The notes under the pieces are model-generated. The model was not told where the DNA came from. It was given only the letters and a program-made list of their open reading frames with translations, and ran no database searches. 64,000 nucleotides of DNA from Apiospora phragmitis (taxonomy: Eukaryota > Ascomycota > Sordariomycetes > Amphisphaeriales > Apiosporaceae): the NCBI GenBank assembly GCA_038363925.1, contig JAQQWL010000011.1, positions 1,178,001 through 1,242,000 on the forward strand. Direction: 5' to 3'. A program made the position numbers and the translations under genes. Position 1 is the stretch's first letter. Each line of letters starts with the position of its first letter. This document shows, piece by piece, positions 12,803 through 23,536 of the stretch.

Positions 12803-14582
12803 ATTGTTGACCTTCGTCATTCTGTCTCTCATTTTCAACATCGTCATTCTTTTTTACCGCGCTTTGCAGAGCTCAGCCCGTTCGGTAGCTCCGTTTTTGT
12901 ACTCTTCCACTATACAGTCCAGTAGTGAAGACATAGCCAGATCACACGACCCTGGTCAAACCGAGACAGAAGGGTCCAATTACCAATCGAGGATCCGACG
13001 GGCCAATCAACGGGCCGGACGCCTCCTGCGATACAGAGATCAACGGCGATAGTGTGTCGGAGCTGAGATTGTTTTGTATTGTCGTCGAGCAAGAGTCCAA
13101 GCCTCGGTGTCTCACTTTTAGATACATTCGATAATCCCGGCGTCATCATCGGGAAGGAGGGAAGGAAACAACGAAATCTACGGCAGTCGCTAACCTGGAT
13201 TTCTTCGGCGACCCAGAAAAGAAGAACAAGTGAGGCAGGCAGATCGAAAGATCTGATTCCAGGAACAGCAGAACCTTGGACTTGGGATCCACACGACGAA
13301 TTAGGCAAGAGGGCCATATCCCGGTATACCAACACATCCTAGCATCCCAGCATCCCTCCCTCTCCCTGCCAAGCTAGCCTCTTCTCGTCTCACGGCCTCT
13401 TCCTCTGTCTGCTCGCAATAAGCAACCCAACCCGTTAGACGAGACTGGCCAGAAGCCCTAGCCGATCCGAATCGAGGATTTGCTTCTGCTGCTTGCGGCC
13501 TATCACCACCCTTGCCCAAGAAATCCTGGCAATACTACTGGCTACTAGGACCAGGGCTGGTGGCCATCGCGTGGTGTTGTAATTGACCCCAATCCAAGCC
13601 AGGAACAAGAGGAGGAACGCGTCGTCGTCGCACCTCAGCAAACAACACACATCCCAAGCCCACCAAATTACCAAAGCCGTGACTGAGGAAGCAGGAAGCT
13701 TCCAACAACCCCTCCCTGCCTGCGACGTGCCTACCCACTTCCATAGCCCCGATTGAACCCACCTGGGCCTTGACACGGACGGACACACGCATTCTTTTAT
13801 ACACTCTCACCCACAACCCGGCACTTGCATTCTCTGCTCTCATAGCAACCACCCACTCGCTCTCGTTCTTTTTTTTAATTTTTACTTATAACCCAACGGG
13901 GCCTGTTCCTGCGGCCACTCGTGGGCGCTCCTAGTCACTCGTTTCGAACAATCTGGTTGTTAACCCTTCCTGTCCATTCGCTTATATCCAACACCCCTGG
14001 CTTTGCTTTCACTAGCAACGCCCAAGATTAATACACGCCATCCGGACACCATCAGGAACCCCCACCCTCCGACTACAGCCAGATCAACCGCGTTTCACAT
14101 ATACCAACTCTTGGTTGACGCTCACGGCTACCGACTGTTCTCTGCAGTGTCGTCTATCTACGAAGAAGAAGACTACCCAGATTAACTACTATCAAGGGTC
14201 GTATCCGTATAGTGCTGTCGTTGCCGACTTATACTATTTGGCCGAGTTCGAGATTGGGCGCATCATACCCGGTTCCTGATCCTGCATCTACTTGCTCCAG
14301 TCCATCAGACTCCCAAGCCGGCATTCAAGTCTAAATACGGCATTCTTCACTTCGCCAAACCAGCAACCTGGATATCTCATCGTTACCACGTCAAACGTGT
14401 TGGCGCCGCGCACTACTTGCCAACCAAACAACCCGAGCTTTTGCGCACTCTATCATATTTGTTTCTCATTTCTCAGACGACGTATAACACTCGACAAACG
14501 TCTGGCACTAAGGTGCAACGCTGGAACAGCCCATCGGCTTTTGCAGATAATCCTCTAGCATACTAATCACCAACCTTACAAC

Positions 14583-16000
14583 ATGAAGGTACCTCGAAAA
14601 CTTCCAGCCGCGTTGGGCGTCTCGGCCATATTGGGGACAGCAGCCACTCTGTTCATGAACATCGCGAATGCTGATAACGACCGAACAACACCGGCTGTGC
14701 GGATAGCAGCTAGCGTGGCGTCAGCTGGCGAGGGGCTCATCTTTCTCATGCTTATTCCTCTCTTCTACAAGACTCTCCGCCAGTCCTGGGCAGCCGACTC
14801 AAATAGACCGAGTCTTCTCGGCCTTATCTTGAGGCTGATCCTGATTAAGACGGCTACAGGTGCTTCGATTGCTGTCTTGGTTATTCTGGGGACCGATAGT
14901 GACAAGACCAACATCCTGGGCGGGCCAGAGACGTCGTTCCTCACCGGTGGCTCCGTTGTGTTGGCATATGCCTTCGCTACCCAGGTGATGTATGTTGTGG
15001 TTCATCACATTAACGGCCACCTACGCGATTCAGAGACCAACTCTACGCATACAACTGAGGGAGGGTCCCTATCGCTTTCGAAACGAGTCAAGGCCGTCCC
15101 CTACTCTCAGACCGTCCCGCGCACCGCAGTGACCAAGGAACGTCTATCAGTAGAGTACCAAAGCCCACCCGGCTCAAGTGGCGGCAAGTCAACTGCTGAA
15201 ACGATGAGCTCTTTCCGGTCCTCCTTCTCGCAAGCAGTCCGCCCGATTTCATCGAAAACCCGATTACTGTCGTCAAGTGGCAGGGCTGGAAGGCGCCCTC
15301 CTTCCCTGGACTCGCTCGCATACCGGAGCAGTATAGCCGAAGAAGGGTATGGCTTCGACTCGTGGGATACTTCGGCAGTAGACCCCCAAGACCGCCAGAC
15401 CGTCGCTGACACCTCACCGCCTCTGCCCCGATTCCTTGAAACGATCCCAGCCAGCCCTACAACGAGCCGCAGTCCCAGTCCTGGTACGCCTTTGGATTTG
15501 GAACTGGAACCCCCGAAGCCTGTGGCTCGCCGCAGCCGTTCGTACAGTCCCATGGCTCGGCGCCAACCAACATTGACCACCCATGCCTCGACAAGTGAGC
15601 TTCACATCCACCCTCTGTTCCGCACCGACAGCCCAGAACCCCCGAGGGCAACCCCCGGAACAAGCATCCATGCGGCCGAGGATGCCGGCAAAGTGATCAA
15701 GGAGTCGTCGCTGGACCGGATGCGCAGTGGCAGTCTTCCTTCTGCCGGAGTCCGCTCTCGCGGACCAACAGCCGGGAGAGCGTTCAGAGATCCCTTGCAC
15801 CAAGCATTGCATCAAGCCTTACACCAAGCACCGAACGGCTCGAGCTCCCGGCTGCTGACTCGGAGCGCAAAATGACGCCCCCGCTTCCGGAATGGATCCT
15901 GAATGCGGGCTCGCGGACAAGCCTGACTGAGTATGAGGGCAGGAAGCTTCGGGATCGCGAGACAGCCGGCGAGCCAAGCGGACTGGGGATTACTCAATAG
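14583..16000 (+). CDS. four-TM fungal protein with long Ser/Pro-rich tail, unknown function
   Basis: I do not recognise a characterised family. The ATG at 14583 follows a CAAC context. Residues 1-145 hold four hydrophobic segments (about 7-27, 40-62, 78-101, 119-142), and the second and fourth end in the polar patches PLFYKTLRQSW and VVHHINGHLRDSE. The remaining 320 or so residues are low-complexity and rich in Ser, Pro and Arg (TSRSPSPGTP, RRSRSYSPMARR), most likely a disordered cytosolic tail. The uncorrected frame stops at 15875. A second frame continues with STERLELPAADSERK and MTPPLPEWILNAGSR to a stop at 15998-16000, so one base is probably missing between about 15770 and 15800. The corrected length is 472 aa. 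A 12-base near-repeat (ACCAAGCATTGC-like) sits at 15797-15831, close to the shift. Confidence 0.75.
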
Positions 16001-17521
16001 AGGGGCGGTGATGAGGCAGAGAAGCCTCGTTGATGATGAAAACTACGTACGACCTTTATGACCTCGAAATGACACGGGCTCCCCGCTGAGCATGGGGGAA
16101 GCAGACCGTGGCTTATTTATACGCAACTGCCCTCTCGGTGCAGCTCATCTTTTCTTTTCCTTTCTGTCAATATTCTATGTTGGGGGGCATCATCATCATC
16201 TCATGGATGGATGTTTTTGGTTGGAGATACCAGTGCAATGTTTTTTTGATAGCGCGGCGTTTCAATCTGGGAGGACAAAAGCCTGAAGACTTATCAACCC
16301 ACGTATTCTGTAGTGGTAAAAGCTAAATAAAGAAGTAAAATCATTAAACCCAAACACTGCAAGTCCCCGGACCTCCTTTTCCATGCTGTGATGACCGTCG
16401 TACATGTACATACCTACACTGCACCGCATTGTAGTTGGCCAGGCGTCAACGTCGTCCGATAATTCATTTAGATGACGATTGGAGAAGATGATCTTACACG
16501 TAACTCTCTTTATTATCCGATAGTCCGATATGGGCAATGTTATGTATGTAGGCTGAATACCTACACAGCTGCTTGTCCGATTCAGTCGGTATATCAATGG
16601 CATGGGATGGTGATGCTCCAACGCAGTGAGTTGGTGCGGTGCACCCTCAAAAACGACGAGAGGACAGCCGGGTTCACGACAGCTCGTGGTGACCATATGG
16701 CATATGCTGCTGTTGCTTCTGTGTCTCTCGATATATATGCAGTGCTTCTTTATGGTTCACTATGTATGCGTTGCGTTGATGGTCTACCGGCGTCCAGAAC
16801 ATTGGTTGGTTGATTGGAGCCGTCGACGGATGCCTTACATAATCAGGTAACGATGGAATTAGGCGCCAGAGGTCTACGTCGTTGATGATGATCCATTCGA
16901 GGTCGTGCTCCACCTCGAACCGCCATTGAAGCTTCCCGTATCGCAGCCCGTAGGTTAGGCAGGCAGAATGCTAGGTTAGGTACCACACCGGCGTTGAACG
17001 TATGGGAGGGGTACTTGGAACAAAGCAGGCTGGCCTGCATCCATCTAATCGATTGAGAGGATGGATGAGCAGCACTGATGATCAACTGGCTCGCTGCCCG
17101 CCTAGGATTCGAAGCCCCGCGAAAGGCAAAAAGCCCGATTAAACTGCTCCAAACATAAGCTTGGGCGTCTGCAAGGCAGCCTGCTCATTCTCTCACTTAT
17201 TGTGTTGCTTGCATTCATCTGCCTCTGCCTCATCCCACAATCCTAACCTACATCATCTTCTACCAGGCATAATAAGGTACCTCTGCCCTCACTGGAGCTT
17301 AGGTTAAGTCAGTAGGCAAAGTCGGTCTCTGTAGGTTCTGGAGAGCGCCGCCGGGCTTACAAGCTCACTTATTCCTCTCCCATCACTTTTCCCATTCCGA
17401 AGACTTTCCCATCTTCAACCACTCCGACTTAATTCCACCCCTCCCACGACAAAACCACACCACCAACAACAACACAACACACACGCACACACAACAACAA
17501 CTACTACTACTGTTGCCCAAA
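16001..17521. other. intergenic region upstream of RAD23
   Basis: The left part is the 3' flank of the four-TM gene and the right part the RAD23 promoter. The 17380-17521 stretch is rich in C, A and AAC triplets, typical of a fungal 5' UTR directly before the ATG. No gene is supported. Confidence 0.6.
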
Positions 17522-19292
17522 ATGAAGGTCACTTTCAAGGTATGTCTGCAACGAAGCAGCTCCTGCAATTTACCCAAACATCTCTTGCCCTAATCTGTTT
17601 GCCTACTTAATCGGCGCCCTTCCTTCCCCATCCTATCCTGGCCTACTACTTGGTTCGTGCGGCTAATCGTCTTATTTGTGCTTTTGCAGGATCTCAAGCA
17701 GCAGAAGTTCGTGCTCGAAATTGAGCCGACAGATCTGGTATGTCGTCACAACCCACGTCACCGACCTCACCATTGGTGAAGTGCCCCGTCAGCCCACCAC
17801 CACCACCGCATCCCAACATCGCACAATATTCGAGTGCATTGCGCCAATCATCACCCGCGCTGTATGGTATCGATCTGACATGATGAAAAATATCCAATAG
17901 GTCTCTGCAGTCAAGCAGCGCATCGCGGACGAGAAGGGATGGGATCCCAAGTATCAAAAGCTCATTTATTCTGGTACGTTCGGGCCCTTGGAGTCGGGCT
18001 GTGTGGCATCGTATAGAAATAAGCTGATTTCCCCAAAGGCAAGATCCTCAAGGATGAGGATACCGTCAGACATATAAGATGAGGAGAAGGGCTTCGTTGT
18101 GTGCATGGTGAACAAGGTATGACTCCCCCGCTGTGCATTTCGCATCTCGAGCCCCGCGTTTATCGCCACTTCTGTTATCGTGGTTTGCTGGCATAAGTAA
18201 ACTAACCTACGAGCTAGCCCAAAGCCGCTGCCGCACCGGCTGCGTCGTCAAGTGCCGTCCCGAGACCCCGGCTCGCGCTCCGGCTGCCACACCAGCTGCC
18301 CCGGCTGCCCCCTCGCATTCTGGCGCTGCTTCCGCCGCTCCGCCTGCGACCCCGACCCCGCCGGCGCTACTGCTGTTGCCGGAGCTGCACCCCACGACCC
18401 CAACGCTATGGCTATGGGTGCCGAACGCGCGAACGCCATTGCGAACATGGAGGCCATGGGTTTCGAGCGCGCTCAGATCGACGCGGCCATGCGTGCTGCT
18501 TTCCACAACCCCGACCGAGCTGTCGAATACCTCTTGAACGTTAGTCATACTCCTATACCGGTATCTTGAGTACAAATTGGCTGACTGTAGGTGAGATACA
18601 GGGGATCCCGGAGACCGCCCGACAGCAGCCTCCTGCCGAGTCCCAAGGCCAGGCGGCTGCCGCACCTGACGCCGACGCCGCCGCCATTGCCAGTGCTATC
18701 TCGGCGAGCCGTCCGCAGATGAGGGCGCTCCAGTTAACCTCTTCGATCTCGCGGCCCAGGCTCAAGGAGGTGGCCGTGGAGGCTCTGGTGCCGGTGCTGG
18801 TGCCCGTGGAGCAGCGGCCCCCGCCGCAGCTGCCGCTGGTGGCGATGCCAACCGTGATCTTGGCAACTTAGATTTCCTACGGAACAACGCCCAGTTCCAG
18901 CAACTCCGACAAATTGTCCAACAACAGCCCGGCATGCTTGAGCCCATTCTCCAGCAACTCGGTGCCGGCAACCCACAGCTCGCGCAGCTTATCTCCCAAA
19001 ATCCCAACCAGTTCTTGCAACTGCTTGGTGAGGATGCTGAGGATGACGCTGCGCTGCCCCCTGGGGCTCAGGCTATTAGTGTAACCGAGGAAGAGCGTGA
19101 TGCTATTGAGAGAGTAAGTCGGAACAGTCTCGGGTTTATTGAACGTTAACGCTTACCAACCTACAGTTGACTCGTCTCGGATTCAGCCAAGAGGCTTGCA
19201 TCCAGGCCTACTTCGCGTGCGACAAGAACGAGGAGCTTGCCGCAAACCTCCTATTCGACCAGCCTGAGGATGACGACCTACCCCAAAACTAA
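17522..19292 (+). CDS. RAD23: Rad23 UBL-UBA ubiquitin receptor, five single-base losses
   Basis: Shuttle factor that carries ubiquitinated proteins to the proteasome and stabilises Rad4/XPC in nucleotide excision repair. Exons: 17522-17539, 17690-17737, 17901-17973, 18039-18116, 18218-18539, 18602-19113, 19167-19292. The order is UBL domain ([41 protein letters not shown]), Ala/Pro linker, UBA1 ([20 protein letters not shown]), XPC-binding region ([40 protein letters not shown]), and UBA2 ([20 protein letters not shown]), ending [13 protein letters not shown]. The frame loses one base near 18066, 18080, 18261, 18356-18362 and 18718. Restoring one base at each gives 394 codons with every intron phase consistent, the usual size. 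As written, the UBL would terminate early. All domains are otherwise well preserved, which argues against an old pseudogene. Confidence 0.92.
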
Positions 19293-20322
19293 GGCTTGAA
19301 TACTTGTTTCATTGCTTTACGAATGTTCACGGCGGTGTTTATGATATCCTCTCTTCTGGTCGATGCCCGGGTTCATGCAACATTGATGTGCTTATCACAC
19401 AGCGGGTTTCTGCTCTGGATGGGTCTATGTCATCGTTGATGTGTTGTTTCCCATTTGGGTTGAGCGCTGTTCTGAGCATGAGCTTTCTCATCAAGAAGTA
19501 AAACAAGTATAGAGCTTGACAGCAATGGTCAAATTCTATCAATATCCCAGCGATATACTTGACAACGAAGGATGGGTTGTGGATAAAAACCATACATTCT
19601 TCTATGCTCAAGGCTTTGTTTTCACGAGTCTCTCCCACATCAGGTGTATGGAGACACGAACAAGGGGATTCTAGATGCTGCATTGGACCCGCTTATGGTA
19701 ATTCTTCATAGCAGAATCTATAAAACATACCAAGACAGTCAAATCCCTCCCATGCTATCTGTGTGATACTCGGCGATCTTCATGGCAGGATAACTTGTGG
19801 ATAACTTGCCCTTACTCACTTGAGTCTGAAATACGCTCAACCTCTTACTGTTGGGTTCGAAAATAAGGCATTATTATGCAAGGGGCAAGGGGCACACAGA
19901 CATCCTGTGTCATTTCAACAATTCTTGACACGTTTCTCATCATTTGTTTGTTATGTAGAAGCAACCATTTTTATAGCACATGGTATATCCCTTCTCGATT
20001 ATGGTAATCGACACCTCAGGCTCCCTCTACAAGAGGCGAAAGCCTCCCTTAATCCTCTCCTGGGTTCCCCTCTCTTTGGGTCCCTTCCCATTTCCCTGTC
20101 CCTGTGATTTTGTATATGCTGTGTAGAGAATAACAGCATTCTGCTCACCGAGCCACTCTAGCCTGCTTTATGAATATGGGGAGGAGGAATATATATAAAG
20201 CGCAAGTGGGTATCAAAAAGTATTCTTGCAGACTTTCATGTGGTCGGTGCTGTCTGTTTCCTTCCCCTTTCCATGGAAACAAAAGGACGGACATATCTGA
20301 TAACACAGAAACATCTGTATTT
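19293..20322. other. convergent intergenic region RAD23/BDP1
   Basis: Both neighbours end here, so the interval should contain two 3' UTRs and terminators. No conserved open frame was found. Confidence 0.65.
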
Positions 20323-22451
20323 TTACGCCTCGGCAGCGACTGGGACACCGGCAGGGACAGCAGCCTCTTCTTCTCCTCCCTGCGTGCCATCATCAACAGC
20401 CCCATCTTCGCCCTCTACAGCAGCAGCAGCAGCATCAGCGTCAGCAGCAGGTGCCTGCTCCTCCTCATCCAGCAGTCCCAGCTCCCGCCTCTGCTGCCGC
20501 AGCTCCTCAAGGTGCTCCTCGTACTCAGCCGCGACGCGCGCCTGGTCCGCACGGATGTTATCCGGCTCCTGCCACTCCTCGCCCTGCCACTGAGCCTTGA
20601 AGTCCTCGAGGTCGATGGCGACCTTCTTGGCGCCGCGGGCCATGATGGCGGCGTTGATGCGCTTGGGCCGGGCCTTCTCCTCGCGGTTGAACTTGAGCTT
20701 GATGTGGCGCCGCGACTTGCCCGGGAAGACGTGCGAGATGGTCTCGAAGTCGGTGCCGAACATCTTGAGGTAGTGGTAGAACCGCTCCGTGTCCTCGTCG
20801 GACCAGTGGTTCGTGCCCAGCGTCTTGGAGGCGCGGAGGTACGAGGCCGACGTCGTGAGATTGGTGAACTCGTCCTCCTCGACCGTCTCGAGGTTGGTGA
20901 AGTCCTGGCCGGCGTGTTGGTTGACCGTCAGCGAGCTCTGGTTCACGACGATCTGGCCGTCAATGATGTCGTATTCCACGCCTCCACCGTCCATGGGCGC
21001 CGGAGCTTCTGCTTCCGGAGCGGGTGTACCTTCGGCGCAGTTGTCTGCTGCCCCAGCTCCTCCTAGACCGTCCTCACCTGCAGGCTCGGCGGGAGAAGGC
21101 CTTTGGCCCGCTGTTTCCACTCCAGCCGTCGCATCTGCGCGTTGCGCCGAGCCTCACGCTGCCGATCGAGGATGGCGTCCGCATGCTTAAATTTCTTCCC
21201 GATACCGAGATCCCGCGTGATGTCTGCCATCTTGGTAGTCGTGTGATCAATCTGTTGGTTCTCGGCGTCTTCGGGCGTGGGCTCCCGCCGCCGCCGACGG
21301 AACGATTTAGGCGCTGCAGCACCGACTGGTCCTTCTTCTTCTGCAGCAGGGGCTGCTGCATCCCCGTTTTCGGTCAGAGCTGCATTATTCTTGCGCTGCC
21401 GCCGGGGCTTAGGAGCTGCTGGGGTGCCATCCCCGTTTTCCGCGCCTTCTTCCTGTGCGGGCTTCTTCTTGCGCTGCCTTTTTGGCTTGGGAGCCGCTGA
21501 TGCGGGCTCGCCAAGTTCTTCACCCTCCACAGCAGGAGCCTTACGCTTGCGATACTGCCGCTTCTTCTTGGGTTCTGCTGTCGACGGGCCGGCCTCGGCA
21601 GGTTGGTCTTCGGCAGGAGCTGCAGTGGCCGCGATAGTTTCCGTGATGGGAAGGGTAGGAGGAGACGGAAGATTCCGTCGCGGGGCTGCCGACTGAGAAC
21701 TAGGAGCAGCTTCTGCGGCGACAGGAGGTGCAGTGTGGTCCGTGGTGCCCTGAGGTTGTGTCGCAGCCGGCGTGATGAGTCCATCAGGGGCCGGAGTAGC
21801 TAGGCCTGGCCTGTGATCCGGGGTACTCAGGGGCTGCGTTGCAGCTGGCGTGACGAGCCCGTCTGGCGCAGGGGTAGCTAGAAGCCCAGCCCGGGAAGTG
21901 ACCGCAGGAGTAACTGGTGGTTGACTCGGCGCTGGCACTGGCACTGCAGATTGTACGTGTCCATCTCGCTGTTTGTTGGCAACAGCGGGTGCGGCCGGCT
22001 TGGGAGGGATTGATGCATTGGATTTCCCCGGCAGTCGTGTATCAGTGGGCTCGGTAGGCTGGTCTCTCGGAGCTGGGAATGGGTTCGTAGGCTCTGGTGT
22101 GGGTGCTGGAACGGTCGCTGGTGGTTCTTGTGGCTTGGTGGTTGTTGCACTCGGAACAGCCGCAGCAGTATGGGCACGGAGTCTGTTCCTTTCCCCTTAG
22201 AGCGCTTGTGCTTGTATTGTGGGTGTAGCATTGTCATTGCTGGAAGCACTGGGTGTTGATGCCGTAGGGGCTGTAGCAGAGGCCGAAGGCGGGGCAGGCG
22301 TGGAAGCCTGTGATTGTGACTGGGACGGCGGCTCTGTGATTGCAGGCGTTTGCGATACCGATGCCGAAGTCGAAGGCGGCTCGACTGCACGAGACGGTTT
22401 GGCTTTCGGCTTGAAGGACAGTCCGCCCTTTTTCTTCAGCATGGAACTCAT
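20323..22451 (-). CDS. BDP1: TFIIIB subunit Bdp1 (B''), in-frame stop plus one frameshift
   Basis: Component of TFIIIB, which recruits RNA polymerase III to tRNA and 5S genes. The start at 22451 gives MSSMLKKKGGLSFKPKAKPS, a usual Bdp1 N-terminus. A long Pro/Thr/Ala region contains two near-copies of ATPAPDGLVTPAATQP, then basic patches (KKKRQYRKRKAP, KPKRQRKKKPA, KSFRRRRREPTPED). The extended SANT domain reads TNHWSDEDTERFYHYLKMFG, DFETISHVFPGKSRRHIK and LKFNREEKARPKRINAA, followed by an acidic tail ending PVAAEA. A TAA at 22197-22199 interrupts the frame about 84 codons in, with coherent sequence in the same frame on both sides. One base is missing between about 21060 and 21110, before the SANT domain. 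Corrected, the single exon is 710 codons. The product is certain from the SANT region; its intactness is not. Confidence 0.88.
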
Positions 22452-23536
22452 CTCGGTCCAGATTCAATGGGAGTTGCTGAATCTGGCTGTGTGTGGTGTA
22501 TTTGTGTCTGGCGCCAAGGCGATGGACGCTACCGCATCTTACAAAGGGTGACTGGCCGCCGATGTTTGGTAGAGGTCATCGGGGATGCAACCTCAATTGT
22601 AGTTCTCCAGGACTCGCAATTAATGGCAAAAAAGATGCAAGTAAGGAAAGCAAACCGACATTGAATACGACACAACGTAGATGGCGGGTGGGATGGATGA
22701 ATTGACGGACAGTAAAAAGAATTGGTGGAGTAGGTTAGTAGATTGTAGTCACCTCTGGGCAGCCTGATAGCGGGCAGTTTTCCATTGATAAGGCCATGTC
22801 CCCAGTTATTTTATTCCATACCTGTTGCTGCTGCAGCGTGCAGCCTGTAGCCTGTATTTCTTAGGTATTCCTTATTCCTTAGGGACCACCTGCACGCCCA
22901 GAAGACCACAAATCGAATGGCACGGGCCCCCTCCTTGAACGCCGCGTCGCCAGTTACGGTTTAGCGGCACCATGGAAAGACGGGCTGCTGGCTGCTGGCT
23001 GCTGGCCGAGTTTCTGGTCTGTTGGCTTGAATCAATCCATACCTGCTCTGTTGCTGCTGAATCCTCAACTCAATCTTTTTTCCCTGGAACATCTAATCAG
23101 CAGAGGCCCGGCTACTGCTGCTGCGAAGGACACCACACGCTACCGCATCTTCCTCTCCTGTTTTTTTCCCTTCCCACCCAGCCTGCGCTGCCCAGCCAAA
23201 CCCGATTGACCAGCCCGATGCGGTCACGAATCATCCCTCAAGTCGATTAAGGATCATTCTTCTTCCTCTTCTGCTTTTACCGACATTATTACCTCTGCCA
23301 ACCACAACACTGTCGGGTCGCGCTGAGCCAGACACCGACACAGGCCTCGCAACTTTCTCCGTCACAGGGGCAATCCTGCCCTTTGGACACTTCTCTCTCC
23401 GACCGCCTCTCAACACAGCAAAGCACTACTGCATACATCGTACATTCTGACATCGATCCTTCTTCTATCCTCGTTGTCCCTGCCTTCTTGACGCTCCTCT
23501 CTGAATTTCCAGCCGACCCCTTTCGCCGTTTTCTTT
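22452..23536. promoter_or_regulatory. divergent promoter region BDP1/BRE1
   Basis: About 1.1 kb between two divergent genes, so it must serve both. It includes tandem GGCTGCT units at about 22981-23003, and pyrimidine-rich sequence from 23140 to 23536, likely the Bre1 leader. No specific factor site is claimed. Confidence 0.55.

Larger units (their letters stand above)
7856..14582. other. 6.7 kb non-coding region between divergent genes
   Basis: The flanking genes point away from each other, so both promoters lie here. I find no conserved protein in any frame. Open frames up to about 156 codons (for example 9306-9776 and 12138-12575) look compositional. The interval holds a five-copy 10-bp repeat (9351-9400), a 9-bp repeat (about 10010-10041) and a CT tract (12779-12802). 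The part from about 12,700 to 14,582 is pyrimidine-rich on the + strand and is a plausible promoter and long leader for the gene at 14583. Confidence 0.5.

Noticed and set aside
17101..17130. GGATTCGAAGCCCC-like sequence resembling a tRNA B box
   Set aside because: The T-loop spacing is wrong, and no A box or acceptor stem could be paired around it.
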